From: Trema orientale
Taxonomy: Eukaryota > Streptophyta > Magnoliopsida > Rosales > Cannabaceae
Direction of reading: 5' to 3'
Length of the DNA stretch: 64,000 bases
NCBI GenBank assembly: GCA_002914845.1
Contig: JXTC01000035.1
Span: forward strand, 1,222,901 to 1,286,900
Part shown: piece by piece, positions 23,175 to 33,236 of the stretch
Numbering within the stretch: the stretch's first letter is position 1
Layout: every line of letters starts with the position of its first letter
The notes under the pieces: generated by a model
Databases searched by the model: none
What the model was told of the DNA's origin: nothing
Seen by the model: only the letters and a program-made list of their open reading frames with translations
Made by a program: the position numbers and the translations under genes

Positions 23175-23498
23175 AAAACTTATCATAATTAGATTCGAAT
23201 CAAAATATATAAATTGTTAACGTGAAATTTTAGATGTGTTATAACTCACTAAGATTGTACTTTAATGTACTTATTATTCATTATTCTTAGTTATTGAGTT
23301 TGTAATTAGAAATAACAAAGTTGTGACTAAGTTTCCAATAGTAATAATGACATATTTTCATTATAGTAGTGACTAAGTTTCCAATAATACTGAATAAAGT
23401 AGTGTCTAAGTTTACAAAACTCACTAATTTTGTAATTATACTGTATTTAATTTGGTTTATATCAAATTTTAGCTCATTATACTTAGTGTCTAGCAAAT

Positions 23499-23750
23499 AG
23501 ACAACTTGTTTGGAAAGTTAGACAATAGTGTCTACAAGATAGACAACTTATGTAGGAAGCTAAACAATAGTATTTATCAAATAAACAACTTATCTGAAAA
23601 GCTAGACAATCGTGTCTACCGGATAAATAACTTGTCTGGGAAGCTAGACAATAGTGTATACAATATAGATAACTTGTCTGAGAAGCTAGACAATAATGTC
23701 TACCAGAGAGACAACTTTTCTAGGACGGTAGATAACTCATGTCTAATCGC
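23499..23750 (+). repeat. 42-bp tandem array, six units, open reading frame maintained
   Basis: Units start at 23499, 23541, 23583, 23625, 23667 and 23709 without indels. Each contains an inverted pair (TTGTCT ... AGACAA) separated by about 8 bases, so each could form a small hairpin. The plus-strand frame from ATG 23506 to the stop at 23761-23763 encodes a 14-residue repeat of the type NLSxKLDNSVYxID in 85 residues. No promoter or known family was recognised. The open frame may simply follow from a 42-bp (3 x 14) period without stops in the founder unit. Confidence 0.8.
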
Positions 23751-25500
23751 TATACTAAGTTAGACACTATGTCTAGCATGATCGAGCAAAATATACAGGG
23801 ATTGACTTTGCTAGACAATGTGTCTAGTCTAGTGCAGTATAAGAAAAACTTAACAATGCTAACTGCTAAATAATATTGTAGATCTTTCTAGACAAAGCTG
23901 TCTATCGACTAGATACTAACTATAATGACATAAAATTTGACATAAACTAAATTAAACACAATTTCAAATAAACCATAGTAAACCATAATTATAAAGACAA
24001 AAAAGACAATGATAATACTTTGGACACACTAAGACCATTTGTTGAGTACATCATAGAATTTTTACATAAAATTTGTCGTGTCCATAAATTCCACAATTTG
24101 AGCATTATCTCTTTCTTTTTTGATAAAACCTCGTATATCATCATTATCTTCTCTTAGATTTCCTCTATCATCAACCCCCAAACAAATGCTTTGTTACAAG
24201 CTATATTTCTTGACTTTCTTACTAATGTCACATATAACATCTAACTTTCCGAAAAGCAGTTTCTCAGGTAGTTGGATAAACATTTGCAAATAGATTATCT
24301 TATGAATTTGCCATATATTGATAAAACTTGCATATTTCTGAGCCAATTTCTTTTGTAAACACATATACCTATCTAGACATATTAATCTATATATATTGTA
24401 CAATTACAAGGACAACAAACAATCAGTTGTGCATCATCGATCGAGATTTTAGCTCTTATTATTGTCAGAGAAGAAAGTAGAAGCTTGTTATAGAGGAAGA
24501 CAGCCAAAAGTTGAGGGAAAAGGAATAAAGGATTGTAATTAATTTTGTTATAAAATTATTTAAAATTTATTGTTGGTATCTATAGAATTTTGTTATATGT
24601 ATTATCTAATATTTTTTTCTTTGTAATTTTAAGGACTCTGATTCTGTGCTACCAAAAATATTATGCTTAAAATATCATTTTACTAATATTTGTATTGCAT
24701 CCAATGTTAAATAGTTATGATGTTTGATAACAAAACAGAAACATAATGAATCAAATTAATTAATATACTAAAACACAAATTACAAGGAAAAAAACAATTT
24801 AAATATTTTGTATATAAAGGATATTATCTTTCTTCTGCCAACAAATAAAAGCTATCATATCTCTGTCCTTTTTTATAGCTATTGGAACAATATCTATGTC
24901 AAAAACATTCTTGTCGATTTCTGTATTTTCATATATCTCATCTATTAGCGGGTTGAAAGTTATGTTCGGTTCAACCACAATGTATCTTGATCGTTCTCTT
25001 TCCATTCCAATTCCAAGAATCTTCGTTCTTTTCCCAATGCCAATATATCATATCATTATGAGTTTTGATAATATATCTGAATAACAAATAAAGTACAAAA
25101 GAAAGGAAGACATATATATTAGCAAACATAAAATACTAAATTTAGTTGGATTTCTTATGTGTTAGTAGCTAGACCTATGTTTCTAATAGCCAGACATATG
25201 TTTCTAATAGATATACATATGTTTCGAGTGGCTAGATATGTTTCTTCAGTTATTAGATAATAGTGTCTAGGCAAAAGTGTCGAACCTTCTAGACACAATG
25301 TCTAGTCACTCGATTCTAGTGTCGAGAATGATAGACAATGTATCTAGTATAGTCAAGAAGTGTCTAGCACCTGGATGACAATCATTAGTCTTTGACTCGA
25401 CAGATGTGTCTAAAACTGTCTAAGTAGCATCGAGAGCCTAGATTTACAATTATTGAAACAAGACTCGACATATTGTCAAGCATAGTCGATAATATACAAT

Positions 25501-25622
25501 TCGTCAAGTCCTAGACAAGCTGTCTAGAAACTAGACAGACCTATCTATCCTGATCTGGGTTTCGTCGAGTTCTAGATAAGCTGTCTAGAAACTAGACAGA
25601 CCTATCTATTCTGATCTGGGTT
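25501..25622. repeat. 61-bp tandem repeat, two units
   Basis: tcgtcaagtcctagacaagc (25501) recurs as tcgtcgagttctagataagc (25562), and the rest of the unit is nearly identical up to gatctgggtt. Each unit contains ctgtctagaaactagacag, an inverted repeat of CTGTCTAG. In the first unit CTAGACA-agc-TGTCTAG also forms a perfect 7-bp stem. Confidence 0.8.
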
Positions 25623-26800
25623 TCTTCTTCGCATCAGATGTCGTTGTTTTACAACCTATTTTCTGGTTTACAGCTTTTCATACTTAAAAAATGACCAAAA
25701 ACTTTCTATTTTGCACTATAATTTTAAGTTCTACTGAAAAATAACTTATAATCTACTAATCAAACTTATATTGACAAAGAAAGACTTTTAAGAAATGTAA
25801 TTTCTACTTCTTTATTAGAAGCTTGAACCTTGAAATGGGAAAACAATCAAAGAGGAAAGTGTAATGACAAGGAGAACCACATTCTTGACTATTAATTGAC
25901 AAAAAATTCGCTTCTTTTCGCCATTGTTTCCATGATTTTGGCTGAAATAGAGTCATAATAGTGAGGAAGAAATGGTAAAAGAAGAAGAAGGGGATGAAAA
26001 AAAAAAGAAAAAAAATATCGTCCCTAATAATCTAATGCCAGCTGTTAACATACTATCAAGGGTATATTAGTCTTCACAATCAATATTTTCACTTAAAAAG
26101 TGTAACTACATAAAAATTATGAAAGTGGGTGTACTTCCTTAAAACCACTTTCTGCAAAAGATATTTTGCAAAAGTTCTATTGAGGCAATTCTTGAGGATG
26201 GAATTTTGCAAGTGCAGACCTTAACACACGCGATATTATACTACACTTGCAAAATTCTTTGATTCACACCACTAAGTTTTTGATCTTATGAAATTTTTCG
26301 ATTCACCAGCACCCCACATAACTTGGTATAAAAGCACAACAAGCCTAATTTTATTTCAATTTATTCTGATCAAATATACAATCATATATATATATGGCCA
26401 TGAACGTTTTTCAAGTACAAGTGTTGTGAATTATCAAGCATAGTGATCAAAACTTTGATATCTGGTTGTTAAGAGCTCAAAAATAAAACCCATTATAAGA
26501 CTCCTTGTGGTAGAAAATAGGCCTTCAACAGTTCTTTTTCTTATCACAACTGAAAGATTCATATACCCTTTCAAATACAACCCTGTTTGCAGTTTGATTC
26601 AATCAAAACCTACTACTATTAACACGACATAAATGACTTAACTCAAATATCAAGCATCAAGTATGTTATGATTAAATATTTGAAATCTGACTTCCTATAG
26701 CTCAAAAATAAGACCCATTGACAAAACTTACTTCTACTAAAAGATTTATTCCTTCAAAGACAACCTAAATTGGTCAAAATCCCCAATTTTTAATCTTCAC

Positions 26801-27105
26801 AAATTTCAGAGCGATTTTCAATTCACCATCATTGCTCTGGGATCTCTCGCATGAGCAGAAGGTAGCAATTTCAGGTCGGAGTTGGAGCAGGAGGGCAGTG
26901 TCGTCGGAGATGGAGGTCGTTGAGGACGAGTTTCAGACCCACTGCGATGGAGATTCCACGCTGTCGATGGCTGGTTCCGGTGCCAGAAATGATACCGGTA
27001 ATGAGGAAGAGAGTTTGTGGAATGCACAATGGCAGCGTACGAGGACTTGGAGAAGCTTTATTTTGATCTTTCTTCTTTTCTTTTGATTTTATTTTATTTA
27101 TTTTT
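26801..27105. other. GC-richer stretch of unknown origin next to a LINE insertion
   Basis: About 250 bases (26810-27060) have coding-like composition and an 84-codon plus-strand ORF starting near 26832, but no recognised domain. A minus-strand ORF overlaps it. It may be a captured or decayed exon into whose downstream AT-rich flank the LINE inserted. Confidence 0.3.
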
Positions 27106-30001
27106 ATTTTTCTAACTTTTTTTTTGGTTAAATATCGTCGATATTTCATTAAAAAACATCCTTAGGCACCCCGGGGGCTCCAAAGAGTAGAGTTACAGAA
27201 GATATTAGTAGGAATAGACTCAAGAGGGATTATCCCTACACAATTACAAGCTATGGCCCACTGGGCTAGATTATGTGCTACGAAATTATAGGCACGAGAG
27301 ATAGAATTACAATCAAAGGCCATAAACTGAGCTAGCAGTTTTCGAGCTTGATGTACTGAATTTGCAATTTCCCAATGGCTGGAGTCATTGATAATGCTTG
27401 TAATGACAGTTTGAGAGTCACCCTCCAGGATGCAGTATTGAAAATTCCTCTTCAAAGCTTCTTTAATTCCCAGGACCGCTGATCGAATTTCGCCAACTAG
27501 AGGTGAGGTGGCCTCAAAGCGTTCCGTGATTATGAAAACAGATGAACCTGCATGGTCCCTTGCAATTACTGCTCCCATCATGATGTTTCCTTTCAGTGCT
27601 ACATCAAAATTAATCTTAATCCAGCCTTTAAAAGGTGGGGTCCAAGCTGAGTTAGTTGGCTCTTTAGTGAGAATTTGTAGCCCCGAAATATACTCAAAGT
27701 ACAATTTTTGGATAGTATCAATACTTTTTCTCACATCCGAGACTTGTTTTTCATGGATAATAGCATTTCGGGTCCTCCAAATGTGATCCAGTGTTATGGA
27801 AGCATATAAGAGAGGTTTTGTTGCATCAATACCTTGCTCTTTTAAATCCCATAGATTTCTTAACCAATCACGGCATGATACCATAGCATCTACATTTGGA
27901 AGTAGTCCCCATGGTGAAGTGAACCACAGTCTTTGAGCAAAGTCACAAAACAGGAACAGGTGCTCCAGACTTTCACGCTGTGAATTACAAAATAGGCAAG
28001 TAGTAGACATGTTAGGGAAGATATTGGCCAATCTGTCTTTTACCGGGAGCGCATTTGATAAAATTTGCCACCACAAGATCTTGTGCCTTTCATGGATCTT
28101 TGAGTTCCATAACCTGGACCATTCTTTCTGTTCTGATTCAGGGATTACGGGCGCTCTGGATTTGGCTTGGAGAAGATAAGCCGATTTAGTACTGAATTTG
28201 CCACTGTCATTTTTAGTCCAAATCCACGAATCTGGTCTAGTTTTGTCCCCAATATCAATTTTGCAGATAGCTGTCACTTCTGCCTCATCAAAACAGCTTT
28301 TCAATTTTCAATATCCCATCTGCCAAACCTTGTTAGAAAATCAGGGACAAACATGTATCCCCTCCTTGGTGTACCGTTTGGTTGGGGTCTGAAACTCGGG
28401 AAATATGGAACCCAAGGATCTTCCCAGACACTGATAGTCCTGCCATTGCCAATAGCCTTACAAGCTGCCTGGAGAACAACCTCACGAACTTTAATAACAG
28501 TCTTCCAGAACCAGGAGTCTCTATTTTGGTAAGAGCATGATTGAAATTGTTTGCCCCTTAGATACTTGGCTCTTAGGATTCTACAGCAAAGAGAGTCATG
28601 ATTAGAGAGGAGTTGCCAGGACCATTTTGCCATCAAAGCCACGTTCATTTCAGCAGTTTTTCTAAATCCCAAGCCACCAAGAGACTTGGGCATGCAAAGA
28701 GAGCTCCAGGATTTGAGGCAAAGACCTTTGTCTTTTTTGGAGTGTCCCCACCAAAATTTCCTTAAAAGTGCATCCACTTTTTCATTATGGGACAGAGAGA
28801 GGCCAGTTGATTGCATAGCATAATTGGGGAGAGAGGCTCCCACAGACCTAATCAAAGTGGCCCTCCCAGGTTTGGACAGAGTCTTCATTTTCCAACCCGT
28901 AAGCTTGGACTCAAGGCGGTCAATGATGTATTGGAAATCTTTCCTTTTGTTTGCAGTCCTAAATAGTGGCATCCCGAGATATCTCAAATGAGTTGTAGCC
29001 CCAGAAATACCAAATGCTTGACAGATTGAACGCCGGAGTCCATGGTCAGTGTTTTTGCTGAAAAATATGTTTGTCTTGAGGTGGTTTACAGATTGACCAG
29101 AAAGATCACAAAATTCGGAGACGCAATTCCATACTGCCAAAGCTTCATGTACATGAGCCCTCCCCAATATTATAAGGTCATCAACAAAGAATAAGTGTGA
29201 TAGTTGGGGGCCACCTCTTGATAAATAGATACCATGGAATTGACCAGCATCACAAGCTTTCGAGATTAATCTGGATAGGACTTCAGCTGCAAGGATGAAA
29301 AGGTATGGGGACAGAGGATCCCCCTGTCTAATCCCTCGAGTTGGCTTAAGTTTTCCGCAGCTACTACCATTAAGGAGAACATCAAAAGAAGCTGTGGATA
29401 TACAGCTACGGATCTATGAGATGTATTTTTCTGGAAAGCCCAAAGCCACAAGGACTTCTAGGATCAGACCCCAATTAATCTTATCGTACGCCCTTTCCAG
29501 GTCAATTTTTATGGCAAACAGACCCCCTTTACCTTTCTTGTTCTTAAAAGTGTGAATAATTTCCTGAATTATCACAGAGTTATCTTGAATGGATCTACCA
29601 GGAACAAACGCCGTTTGGATAGGGCAAATGATATTACCGAGGTGAGGTTTTAGCTTGCTTGTAAGTAACTTGGAGATTACTTTATAGATCACATTGCAGA
29701 GGGAGATCGGTCTGAACTGGTTGATGGAGTTGGGATGGTCCACTTTTGGAATCAAAACAAGATTGGAGCTATTGAAGCCTTGGTGCATGATACCCGTAGT
29801 GAAGAAATTTGAGACAGCTTCACAGAAAGAAGGGCCCACATCACCCCAGTAGGTTTTAAAAAAGAGAGCTGACATACCGTCTAGTCCTGGAGCTTTGAAG
29901 CTCCCCATAGTGAACAGAGTAGCCCGAATCTCATCCCATGAGGGGTTAACAGAAATAGAAGCCAGATTCTCTTCAGATAATAGAGGATTCATTTTTCTAA
30001 C
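27106..30001 (-). mobile_element. 5'-truncated LINE (2.87 kb) with 11-bp target-site duplication
   Basis: ATTTTTCTAAC flanks the element at 27106-27116 and 29991-30001. The following TTT also matches but is ambiguous with the tail. On the minus strand the insert (27117-29990) begins inside the reverse transcriptase and ends after RNase H with a short 3' UTR and an A-run (T-run 27117-27125 on the plus strand). ORF1 and the endonuclease are missing, as expected for truncated target-primed reverse transcription. The small number of lesions suggests a moderately young insertion. Confidence 0.9.
27162..29992 (-). pseudogene. LINE ORF2 fragment: reverse transcriptase, zf-RVT and RNase H
   Basis: Reverse transcriptase motifs in order: KAPGLDGMSALFFKTYW, LVLIPK, FRPISLCNVIYK, QTAFVPGRSI, AIKIDLERAYDKINW, GIRQGDPLSPYLFILAAEVL and the catalytic FVDD (near 29190). 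The zinc-knuckle zf-RVT region (CLFCNSQRESLEHLFLFC) follows. RNase H of the RVT_3 type has INFDVAL, GEIRSAVLGIKEAL, EGDSQ and FVAHNLAQWA. Two lesions are visible: a TAG at 29411-29413 (KYIS-stop-IRSC, where Trp is expected) and a one-base frameshift at about 28305 (WDIEN-stop versus LKSCFDE). The catalytic residues are otherwise preserved. The apparent ATG at 29990-29992 sits at the insertion junction and is not the original start. Confidence 0.92.
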
Positions 30002-30088
30002 TTTATTTCATGCTTTTATGTTTTTTAAAATTTCAATTAACTTCAACGGGTGACATGTGTGCCTTGAGGTAATATTTAATCGAGAAAT

Positions 30089-30304
30089 TTGACGGTAACA
30101 ACAATAATCAGACATAATGTACTTTAATCGCAAAAAAAAAAATATCTGTGTAAATTTTGACTACATAAAAAGACTTTTGCCGTAATTTATTCTTTATTCA
30201 ATTTGTACTAAGAACCCAAAACAATGATTGGGCTTTGGCATATTCCATAAGCTAGATTTGGAGCTCTGGGTGTTCTCTCGCGGGGCTTTGGTCCGTGGTG
30301 TATA
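30089..30304 (+). repeat. Duplicated segment, copy 1
   Basis: It runs from ttgacggtaacaac to ggtccgtggtgtata and is matched by copy 2 at 31365-31575 in direct orientation. The copies are near-identical over ttgtactaagaacccaaaac and gagctctgggtgttctctcg, with scattered differences elsewhere. Confidence 0.85.
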
Positions 30305-31364
30305 AGAAAATTAACGTGGGTAGTCTTATTTTATAACCAAATGACTTTTTTACTATTTTTTTTTTCCAGAATGATAGTTTTAATTCTTCTCACGAGTTAG
30401 AAAGTCCAAAATACCCTTTGTACTTGTCAAAGCTTTTGGCCTCATTTTTTTCTTTCTTTTTGCATTTTTTCAATTCAGACCTTCCGTTCTTCTCCTCCAA
30501 TCTCTACCTCTAGCACTACATACAACCTTTATGTCTTTAGTCCTTTTTCTGCCATTTTTGTCCAAATCTAAGCTCAGTGCAGAGTTGAAACTTTGATACT
30601 ACAAAGAGGAAAAAAATGGAGAGAAGCACTCCGGTTATGAAGCTACACACATCTACTATAAATCTACTCACTTGATCTGAAACTCTTCTAGCTACTCTCC
30701 CATCGCCGCCTCTGCCGCACCTTGCTCCAGTGCCCGTTCTCACCACTGTGATGGATCATCATTTCCAGGTTTGAGGGCCGATGGCGATGGCGGATTTAAC
30801 GTCGATTCGGGTTCTAGAAAAAAGAGGGTCGACTTTTCATTCACTTTGATATGATTTCTATAGTGAGTCGTACCTGGATGTCGAGCTCATCATCTAAGCT
30901 GCAGTCAAAGATTTGTACCAATACCAGTCTGATGTGGCCTTGGCACTCCTCCGTCTCATCTTCTATGATTGCTTCATCCAGGTGCTCTTTTCTTACTCTT
31001 TCTTGTTACTTGTGATCTAGGTTTTTGTTCTTTCCTTAAAATTCTGATTCTTGTACTTCTTCTTATTGTACATATATTTGTGTGAATTGGGTTGTTGTAA
31101 GTTCTCTTAGATTTTGAATTTGGTCAAATCTTTAAGGATGTGATGCATATGTTCTATTGGATCCCGCTGATGGAATCGACTCAGAAAAAAAGTCTCTTTG
31201 GACTAGTTCTAGTCTTCTTCTTCTTCTCTGAGTCATAGATTAGCCCTTCATTTGAAAACCAAAGAAGAGAAACTACAGTACAGAGATTGAAGAAAATGGC
31301 TGACTGGGAGTGAGAAAAAAATGCGTAATTGTCACAAATTTTGTGAATTATAGTCACAAAATTA

Positions 31365-31575
31365 TTGACGGTTACAACAATAATTAGACGGAATGTACTT
31401 TTATTGTAAAAAGAAAGATATATAAGTGTAAATTTTGACTAGATAAAAGGATTTTTGCCGCAATTTATTCTTTATTCAATTTGTACTAAGAACCCAAAAC
31501 AATGGTTGGGCTTTCCAGTGAGTTGGATTTGGAGCTCTGGGTGTTCTCTCGCGGGGCTTTGGTCCGTGGTGTATA
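31365..31575 (+). repeat. Duplicated segment, copy 2
   Basis: Direct repeat of 30089-30304, spaced 1276 bp. The ends are not TG...CA, so LTR status is unlikely; a tandem segmental duplication of about 1.28 kb or two copies of an unknown repeat fit better. Confidence 0.85.
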
Positions 31576-32462
31576 CCATATCTCTCGTCCATTGAAGACG
31601 AATCTTTATTTATTTGTTTAATTAATGTTTGCCTGCAAGATATGCATCTATATTATTTTCTTTTTTTGGTCTGAATCAAGATTCTTGGATCACAGAATAG
31701 TGGTTTAAACTATTGGACTGTCCGCTTAAACCGCCCAGCTTGGTAAGTTCTCTATGCTAATTAGTGACATAAGAAAGATTTCTCTATTGAATTGAGAATG
31801 AAATGATGATCGTCATGTGATTTGATTCTACGAGGCATTTAATTTAATTTAACTTAATAAATTAAATGCCATTATTTTAAAAAGTATAAAGATTGCCTTC
31901 GTATATTGTTTACTATACGAAGAATGGAAATTCTTGTATTGTTTTCTATAGACTGCTTGTATTTTCATATAATTAATAATGTGTATATGAAGTAGACCTT
32001 GACAATTGACAATGGTCCAATAATTTTCACCATCCGGTGTGCAAAATTTCAGTACACGCGTACATTTAATCATACAAATTTTGGAAGTATTAAGAAAGTG
32101 CAGGTCATAAAGTCCTTTTCTTTATTCTAAGTACGTGTTACATCTTCCTTTGAAGTATCTATGTGTACATATATCATGTGTTACATTAGTTCTTTAGTTC
32201 AATCCAACATCACCCACGAACAGAAAGAATCCAATATTATTTTCCCCTATAATTTAATTACGAAATCTATCATTTAAAATTATTCACAACATTTGTAATT
32301 CTTTAATCATATTTTTTATTATATTTTAATCTGAAAAATAATTATTTAATCTCGGTATCTCCATATCAGAAATTTACGTGTGGTTACCATTACATTCGAG
32401 TGTAACAAACATATGCACACTTATTTATTTTTCTTTTCAAATGAATACTTGATATATATATA

Positions 32463-32680
32463 GGTTCTCAATCCGGTAAGTATTTTCTTTTTATCCGTTG
32501 GATCATATGATTTACGGCTACCATAATTTGAGTAGTTGAAAAAAATAATAAAAATAAATATACATTATTTATTATTTTTTTCTCTTCTTTTTACCATGAA
32601 AAGACGTGTATAATCAATTTTAATTGGCCAAAATAGTATTTATAGATAGGTAAAAAAAAAATACCTGCAGAATTGATGCC
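32463..32680. mobile_element. TA-flanked MITE, copy A
   Basis: Starts ggttctcaatccggtaagtatt and ends aatacctgcagaattgatgcc, within TATATA on both sides. It is the most diverged of the longer copies. The internal ccgttggatca half of the family hairpin is present, but its partner is altered. Confidence 0.7.
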
Positions 32681-32690
32681 TATATATATA

Positions 32691-32724
32691 GGTTCCCAAT
32701 CCAATACCTAATGGATTGGTACTT
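32691..32724. mobile_element. TA-flanked MITE, copy B (both termini fused)
   Basis: ggttcccaatcc is followed directly by aatacctaatggattggtac. This is a left terminus joined to a right terminus with the roughly 190-bp interior missing. It is flanked by TA and GT microsatellite. Confidence 0.55.
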
Positions 32725-32725
32725 A

Positions 32726-32756
<31 letters not shown>

Positions 32757-32759
32757 TTA

Positions 32760-32994
32760 GGTTGCCAATCCAGTAGGTTTTTTTTTTTTTATAGGGTATT
32801 TTTTTTTAGCCGTTGGATCATCATCTAATGGTGATCCAACGGCTATAATGAGGTGCATGAAAAGACGTGCATCATTAATGCTATTTCCCTCTCTTACTTT
32901 TTATAATAAAAAAATGTGTAAGATAAATTTTCATTGGCCAAATTGATACCTATGCATAGGTTTAAAAAAAAAAAATACCTACTGGATTGGTGCC
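32760..32994. mobile_element. TA-flanked MITE, copy C
   Basis: Terminal inverted repeat ggttgccaatccagtagg / cctactggattggtgcc. It carries the internal hairpin GCCGTTGGATCA ... TGATCCAACGGC (about 32810-32845) and lies between TA runs. Its right two-thirds is nearly identical to copy D. Confidence 0.85.
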
Positions 32995-33009
32995 TATATA
33001 TATATATAT

Positions 33010-33236
33010 GGTTGCCAATCCGGTAGGTATTCTTTTTTTATCTATGTGTAGGTATTTTTTTTTAGCCGTAATAGTGATCCAACGGCTATAATGAGGTGCA
33101 TGAAAAGACGTGCATCATTAATGCTATTTCCCTCTCTTACTTTTTATAATAAAAAAATGTGTAAGATAAATTTTCATTGGCCAAATTGATACCTATGCAT
33201 AGGTTTTAAAAAAAAAATACCTACTGAATTAATGCC
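33010..33236. mobile_element. TA-flanked MITE, copy D
   Basis: Starts ggttgccaatccggtaggta and ends tacctactgaattaatgcc. It is nearly identical to copy C from aatgaggtgcatgaaaag onward, but the left arm of the internal hairpin is mostly deleted (agccgtaatagtgatccaac). Confidence 0.85.

Larger units (their letters stand above)
23180..26800. other. Non-coding region with TGTCTAG/CTAGACA motif clusters, possible DNA transposon
   Basis: Two clusters (about 23480-23900 and 25160-25620) are dense in TGTCTAG and its complement CTAGACA. They lie about 1.3 kb apart and flank AT-rich DNA with only short, unrecognised ORFs (minus strand 24194-24403 and 24799-25005). Left of the first cluster, ctaagtttccaata-like words occur three times (about 23319, 23371, 23407). 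This looks like a non-autonomous DNA transposon with subterminal binding motifs, but I found no terminal inverted repeat or target duplication. From 25650 to 26800 I see nothing specific. Confidence 0.4.
30002..32462. other. Intergenic with a duplicated 0.2-kb segment
   Basis: No gene recognised. Two diverged copies of a 0.2-kb segment (separate entries) bracket about 1.06 kb that includes a GC-richer stretch (30.65-31.0 kb) without a supported reading frame. From 31.6 to 32.46 kb it is AT-rich. Confidence 0.5.

Noticed and set aside
23499-23750. CRISPR-like array
   Set aside because: The units are contiguous with no spacers and the DNA is from a plant nucleus; it is an ordinary tandem array.
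27162-28304. Separate 380-codon gene with RNase H
   Set aside because: It continues the LINE reading frame after a one-base frameshift and lies within the same target-duplication boundaries.
28167-28532. 121-codon plus-strand ORF
   Set aside because: Antisense to the LINE ORF2, where RT and RNase H motifs are clear.
30089-31575. Terminal-repeat retrotransposon in miniature formed by the two 0.2-kb repeats
   Set aside because: The repeats do not start with TG or end with CA, no primer-binding site follows, and no target duplication is visible.
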